The position numbers were made by a program, and so were the translations under genes. A model generated the notes under the pieces. The model worked only from the letters and a program-made list of their open reading frames with translations, made no database searches and was not told where the DNA came from. A stretch of 7,568 nucleotides of DNA, taken from NCBI GenBank assembly GCA_026419635.1, contig JANZZB010000006.1, forward strand, positions 13,315 to 20,882, written 5' to 3'. Each line of letters begins with the position of its first letter. Within the stretch, counting starts at the first letter, position 1. Below are positions 6,091 to 7,568 of the stretch, one piece after another. This stretch comes from Clostridiales bacterium (GTDB lineage: Bacteria; Bacillota; Clostridia; Oscillospirales; Butyricicoccaceae).

Positions 6091-6317
6091 GCCTGCTGAA
6101 CAACTGGAAAATGACGCCACAGAGCGGCTTAAAGTTCATTTTAGGCTGTTCAGATGCAAGGTTTCCACGTCTTGTTTCGTAAAACCTTGCATTTTGAATT
6201 TGAAACAGTGGTTTCAAATTCAGGCTGAAACGGCAAAATAAGCTTGTTTTGCCACCCATAGTTCGTAAAATGCGGATTATGGGCAAGCGACTAGAAAATC
6301 GCATTTGTTCAGTGGAC
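6091..6317. other. Dense stem-loop block between terminator and glycosylase gene (candidate structured RNA or palindromic element)
   Basis: No convincing gene lies in 5987-6323. Within this part I can pair six successive stems. First, CTGAACA and AAAATGA (6096-6102, 6108-6114) pair with TCATTTT and TGTTCAG (6136-6142, 6147-6153). Second, an 11-bp stem joins 6154-6164 to 6182-6192. Third, a perfect 11-bp stem joins 6196-6206 to 6211-6221 with loop AGTG. Fourth, GGCAAAA (6232-6238) pairs with 6247-6253. Fifth, CCCATA (6255-6260) pairs with 6278-6283. Sixth, AAATGCG (6268-6274) pairs with 6300-6306. The ends CTGAACAA (6096-6103) and TTGTTCAG (6305-6312) are an 8-bp inverted repeat that could close the whole block. 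It lies in the 3' region of the glycosylase transcript or may be a separate RNA. No transposase is present. Confidence 0.5.
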
Positions 6318-6323
6318 ATTATT

Positions 6324-7025
6324 TTATGATCTTCCGCCCGTCCAATCTATTATATGCTTCGTTTCTAGAAAACAAGGGTTTTTTAAAAAATCATCTGGAC
6401 AATCCCCTCCGCATAGCATCGGATGTCTTGAACAGTAGTGTTTTCCATTTGCATTTTTGCCAATCGAATTCGCTCCATTGCCCCAAAGAAACCATATAAG
6501 GTCCGGTCTGTTTTTTGAAATGTATTCAATTAATTCTTCTGTAAAAGGCTGCCATAATTTTTGATGGGATAAAGGTTCATTTTCCCTGCAGGTTAACGAA
6601 GAATTTAATAGAAGAACGCCTTGTTGTTCCCAAAAAGAAAACAACCTGTCGGGTGATAAAATCGGAAACGAACCGTTAATAATTTGATTTTTTAATTCAT
6701 TCCATTTAATACATTCACCGTTATATGCCGAAAAAATTAATCTCAGGATATTTTTAAGGGAAATCTGACGAAAAGGATCAGTCCAATTTTTTAATCCAGA
6801 TACCTCGAATGCACGACCAGAAGCCGCTCCTTTTTGCGGATAAGGATCCTGTCCCAAAATAACAATTTTCACTGAGTTTAAGTCCGTTTCGGCGAAGCGA
6901 AAAATCCTGTTATTTTCGGGACAAATGCTGTCGAATTTAATTTTTTGGAATAATTCCTCTAAAAAAGACTGTTTTGATTCGAAAAAAGGGTTCCATGACT
7001 GATTCATTTTATTTAATTCCGACAT
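6324..7025 (-). CDS. Uracil-DNA glycosylase (family 1-like, divergent ung-type)
   Basis: It should remove uracil from DNA as the first step of base excision repair, acting in the cytoplasm. The 233-residue product has UDG family-1 length and order. The water-activating motif GQDPYP (58-63) keeps the catalytic Asp60 and Tyr62. RAFEV (71-75) supplies the uracil-stacking Phe73, LLLNSSLTC (138-146) the uracil-binding Asn141, FLWGNGA (179-185) the usual core strand, and SRHPML (199-204) the catalytic-loop His201. Two positions depart from the textbook enzyme: GQDPYH has Pro for His, and the HPSPLS intercalation loop is replaced by HPMLCGGD. It therefore belongs to a divergent clostridial-type branch, so the ung symbol is withheld. 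The ATG at 7025 has AAGGA about 12 bases upstream. Met7 (7007), with GGAA nearby, is an alternative start and leaves all motifs intact. It appears monocistronic. Confidence 0.85.
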   Translation of the reverse strand: MSELNKMNQSWNPFFESKQSFLEELFQKIKFDSICPENNRIFRFAETDLNSVKIVILGQDPYPQKGAASGRAFEVSGLKNWTDPFRQISLKNILRLIFSAYNGECIKWNELKNQIINGSFPILSPDRLFSFWEQQGVLLLNSSLTCRENEPLSHQKLWQPFTEELIEYISKNRPDLIWFLWGNGANSIGKNANGKHYCSRHPMLCGGDCPDDFLKNPCFLETKHIIDWTGGRS

Positions 7026-7058
7026 AAAAATTCATTTTCCTTATCCATTTGTAAAGGT

Positions 7059-7064
7059 ATTATA
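7059..7064 (-). promoter_or_regulatory. Possible -10 element of the glycosylase gene
   Basis: The minus-strand hexamer TATAAT (7064-7059) would place the start near 7052, leaving a leader of about 27 bases that includes AAGGA (7042-7038). No good -35 lies at 16-18 bases; TTAACT at 19 bases is the nearest. The surrounding sequence is very AT-rich, so chance matches are likely. Confidence 0.35.
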
Positions 7065-7118
7065 ACTAATTGTTTAGAAATATAGTTAAATTTATAAAAT
7101 ATAAACAAAAAAATAGAT

Positions 7119-7202
7119 TTTTCCACTTGTTAATAAATTAACGATCTCTCAAAAGGCTTCTATTTCCAAAAGTTTTGCACATTATACACAGACTTTCCCA
7201 CA
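7119..7202 (+). promoter_or_regulatory. Cluster of DnaA-box-like sequences in the intergenic region
   Basis: TTATACACA (7182-7190) fits the DnaA box TTATNCACA. TTTCCCACA (7194-7202) and TTTTCCACT (7119-7127) each match TTATCCACA at 7 of 9 positions, and all three point the same way. The intergenic stretch 7026-7292 otherwise holds two AT palindromes (GTTAAT-AA-ATTAAC at 7129-7142 and GTTAATTAAC at 7211-7220) and no gene. dnaA and dnaN are not in the window, so this is at most a DnaA-binding cluster. Confidence 0.25.
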
Positions 7203-7292
7203 GGTATTATGTTAATTAACTCAAGTTTAAGCTAAAACTAAATGTATTTTTTGTCATTTTTTGTAAATTTATTGTATTATAACGCCTGGTAT

Positions 7293-7568
7293 TTATTTTT
7301 GTCTTTTATAGTCGAGACTTCTGTATTGGACAGCCTCTGCAATATGCTCCGGCTTTATTTCGGCCACTCCTCCGAGATCAGCTATCGTTCTGGCAACTTT
7401 CAAAACGCGGTCGTACGATCTGGCAGTTAGTCCCAGCGTGTCAAAGGCGTCTTTCATAAGCGATGCACAATCCGAATCAAGCTTACAATGCTCTCTCATC
7501 ATAGAAGCGGTAAGATAAGCATTGCATGTAACGCCGCTTTTTTTATAACGTTCGACTTGAATATTGCG
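7293..7568 (-). CDS. comM: ComM/YifB family Mg-chelatase-like AAA ATPase, C-terminal part (cut by window edge)
   Basis: The frame is open to the right edge, so the 69-residue stretch beginning at the Met codon at 7502 is only the tail of a longer gene; 91 residues are visible. They match the Mg_chelatase C-terminal domain of ComM/YifB: an RNIQVERY-like opening, then NAYLTASMMREHCKLD, and the strongly conserved LTARSYDRVLKVARTIADL and HIAEAVQYRSLD near the end. ComM is a hexameric AAA+ helicase that promotes branch migration during natural transformation in Gram-negative bacteria. Its role in Firmicutes, where the gene is often called yifB, is less clear. The ATPase core with Walker motifs lies outside the window. 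The stop is TAA at 7295-7293. I see no clear terminator downstream of it. Confidence 0.9.
   Translation of the reverse strand, partial: RNIQVERYKKSGVTCNAYLTASMMREHCKLDSDCASLMKDAFDTLGLTARSYDRVLKVARTIADLGGVAEIKPEHIAEAVQYRSLDYKRQK

Noticed and set aside
6002..6319. Open frames on both strands in the gap (79 codons from a TTG on +, 95 codons on -)
   Set aside because: No ribosome binding site fits, the sequences are low-complexity or resemble nothing, and both run through the hairpins. The region is better explained as structured non-coding DNA.
6091..6328. Miniature transposable element with target-site duplication
   Set aside because: The terminal inverted repeat is only 8 bp, and the flanks TATTTTTATG / TATTTTATG are similar but not identical in an A/T-rich context. 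No second copy is available here, so it stays a possibility within the structured-block finding only.
1..7568. CRISPR array, phage, insertion sequence, tRNA or rRNA
   Set aside because: No regularly spaced direct repeats, integrase or transposase motifs, cloverleaf or rRNA-like stretches were seen on either strand.

Overview
The window looks like a chromosomal segment of a motile anaerobic Firmicute of class Clostridia, perhaps an Oscillospiraceae/Ruminococcaceae-type lineage. Base composition is moderately AT-rich, with AGGAGG-type ribosome binding sites, sigma-A-like promoters, a clostridial-style FliD, an orphan BioY and a cobalamin-dependent NrdJ. The lineage is an inference from gene style; no marker gene here fixes it.

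Layout. Positions 1-2423 (+) hold the end of a late flagellar operon: the 3' part of fliD (filament cap), fliS (flagellin export chaperone), and a small helical FlgN/FliT-like gene whose ATG overlaps the fliS stop. A perfect 17-bp hairpin (2444-2485) separates this operon from the convergent bioY (2568-3122, -), a biotin ECF-transporter substrate-binding protein with its own promoter. Next comes nrdJ (3290-5575, -), a class II adenosylcobalamin-dependent ribonucleotide reductase with its own terminator. Its promoter is covered by two NrdR-box-like sites 32 bp apart, which points to control by the dNTP/ATP-sensing repressor NrdR.

Divergent from nrdJ is a compact unit of a possible promoter, a good ribosome binding site, a 32-codon ORF (5829-5927) and a hairpin/T-run terminator. 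After it, 5987-6323 has no convincing gene. It carries a second large bidirectional terminator-like hairpin and then a dense series of stem-loops (6091-6317) closed by an 8-bp inverted repeat, with one possible pseudoknot. This is the least explained part of the window. A divergent family-1-like uracil-DNA glycosylase (6324-7025, -) follows, then an AT-rich intergenic stretch with DnaA-box-like sequences. The window ends in the C-terminal part of a ComM/YifB-type AAA ATPase (7293 to the right edge, -).

The genes do not form one pathway. They are independent housekeeping and motility units; nrdJ (dNTP supply), the glycosylase (uracil removal) and ComM (DNA branch migration) share only a loose DNA-metabolism theme. 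I see no phage, insertion-sequence, CRISPR or defence genes. The most novel candidates are the small ORF unit and the structured block at 6091-6317.
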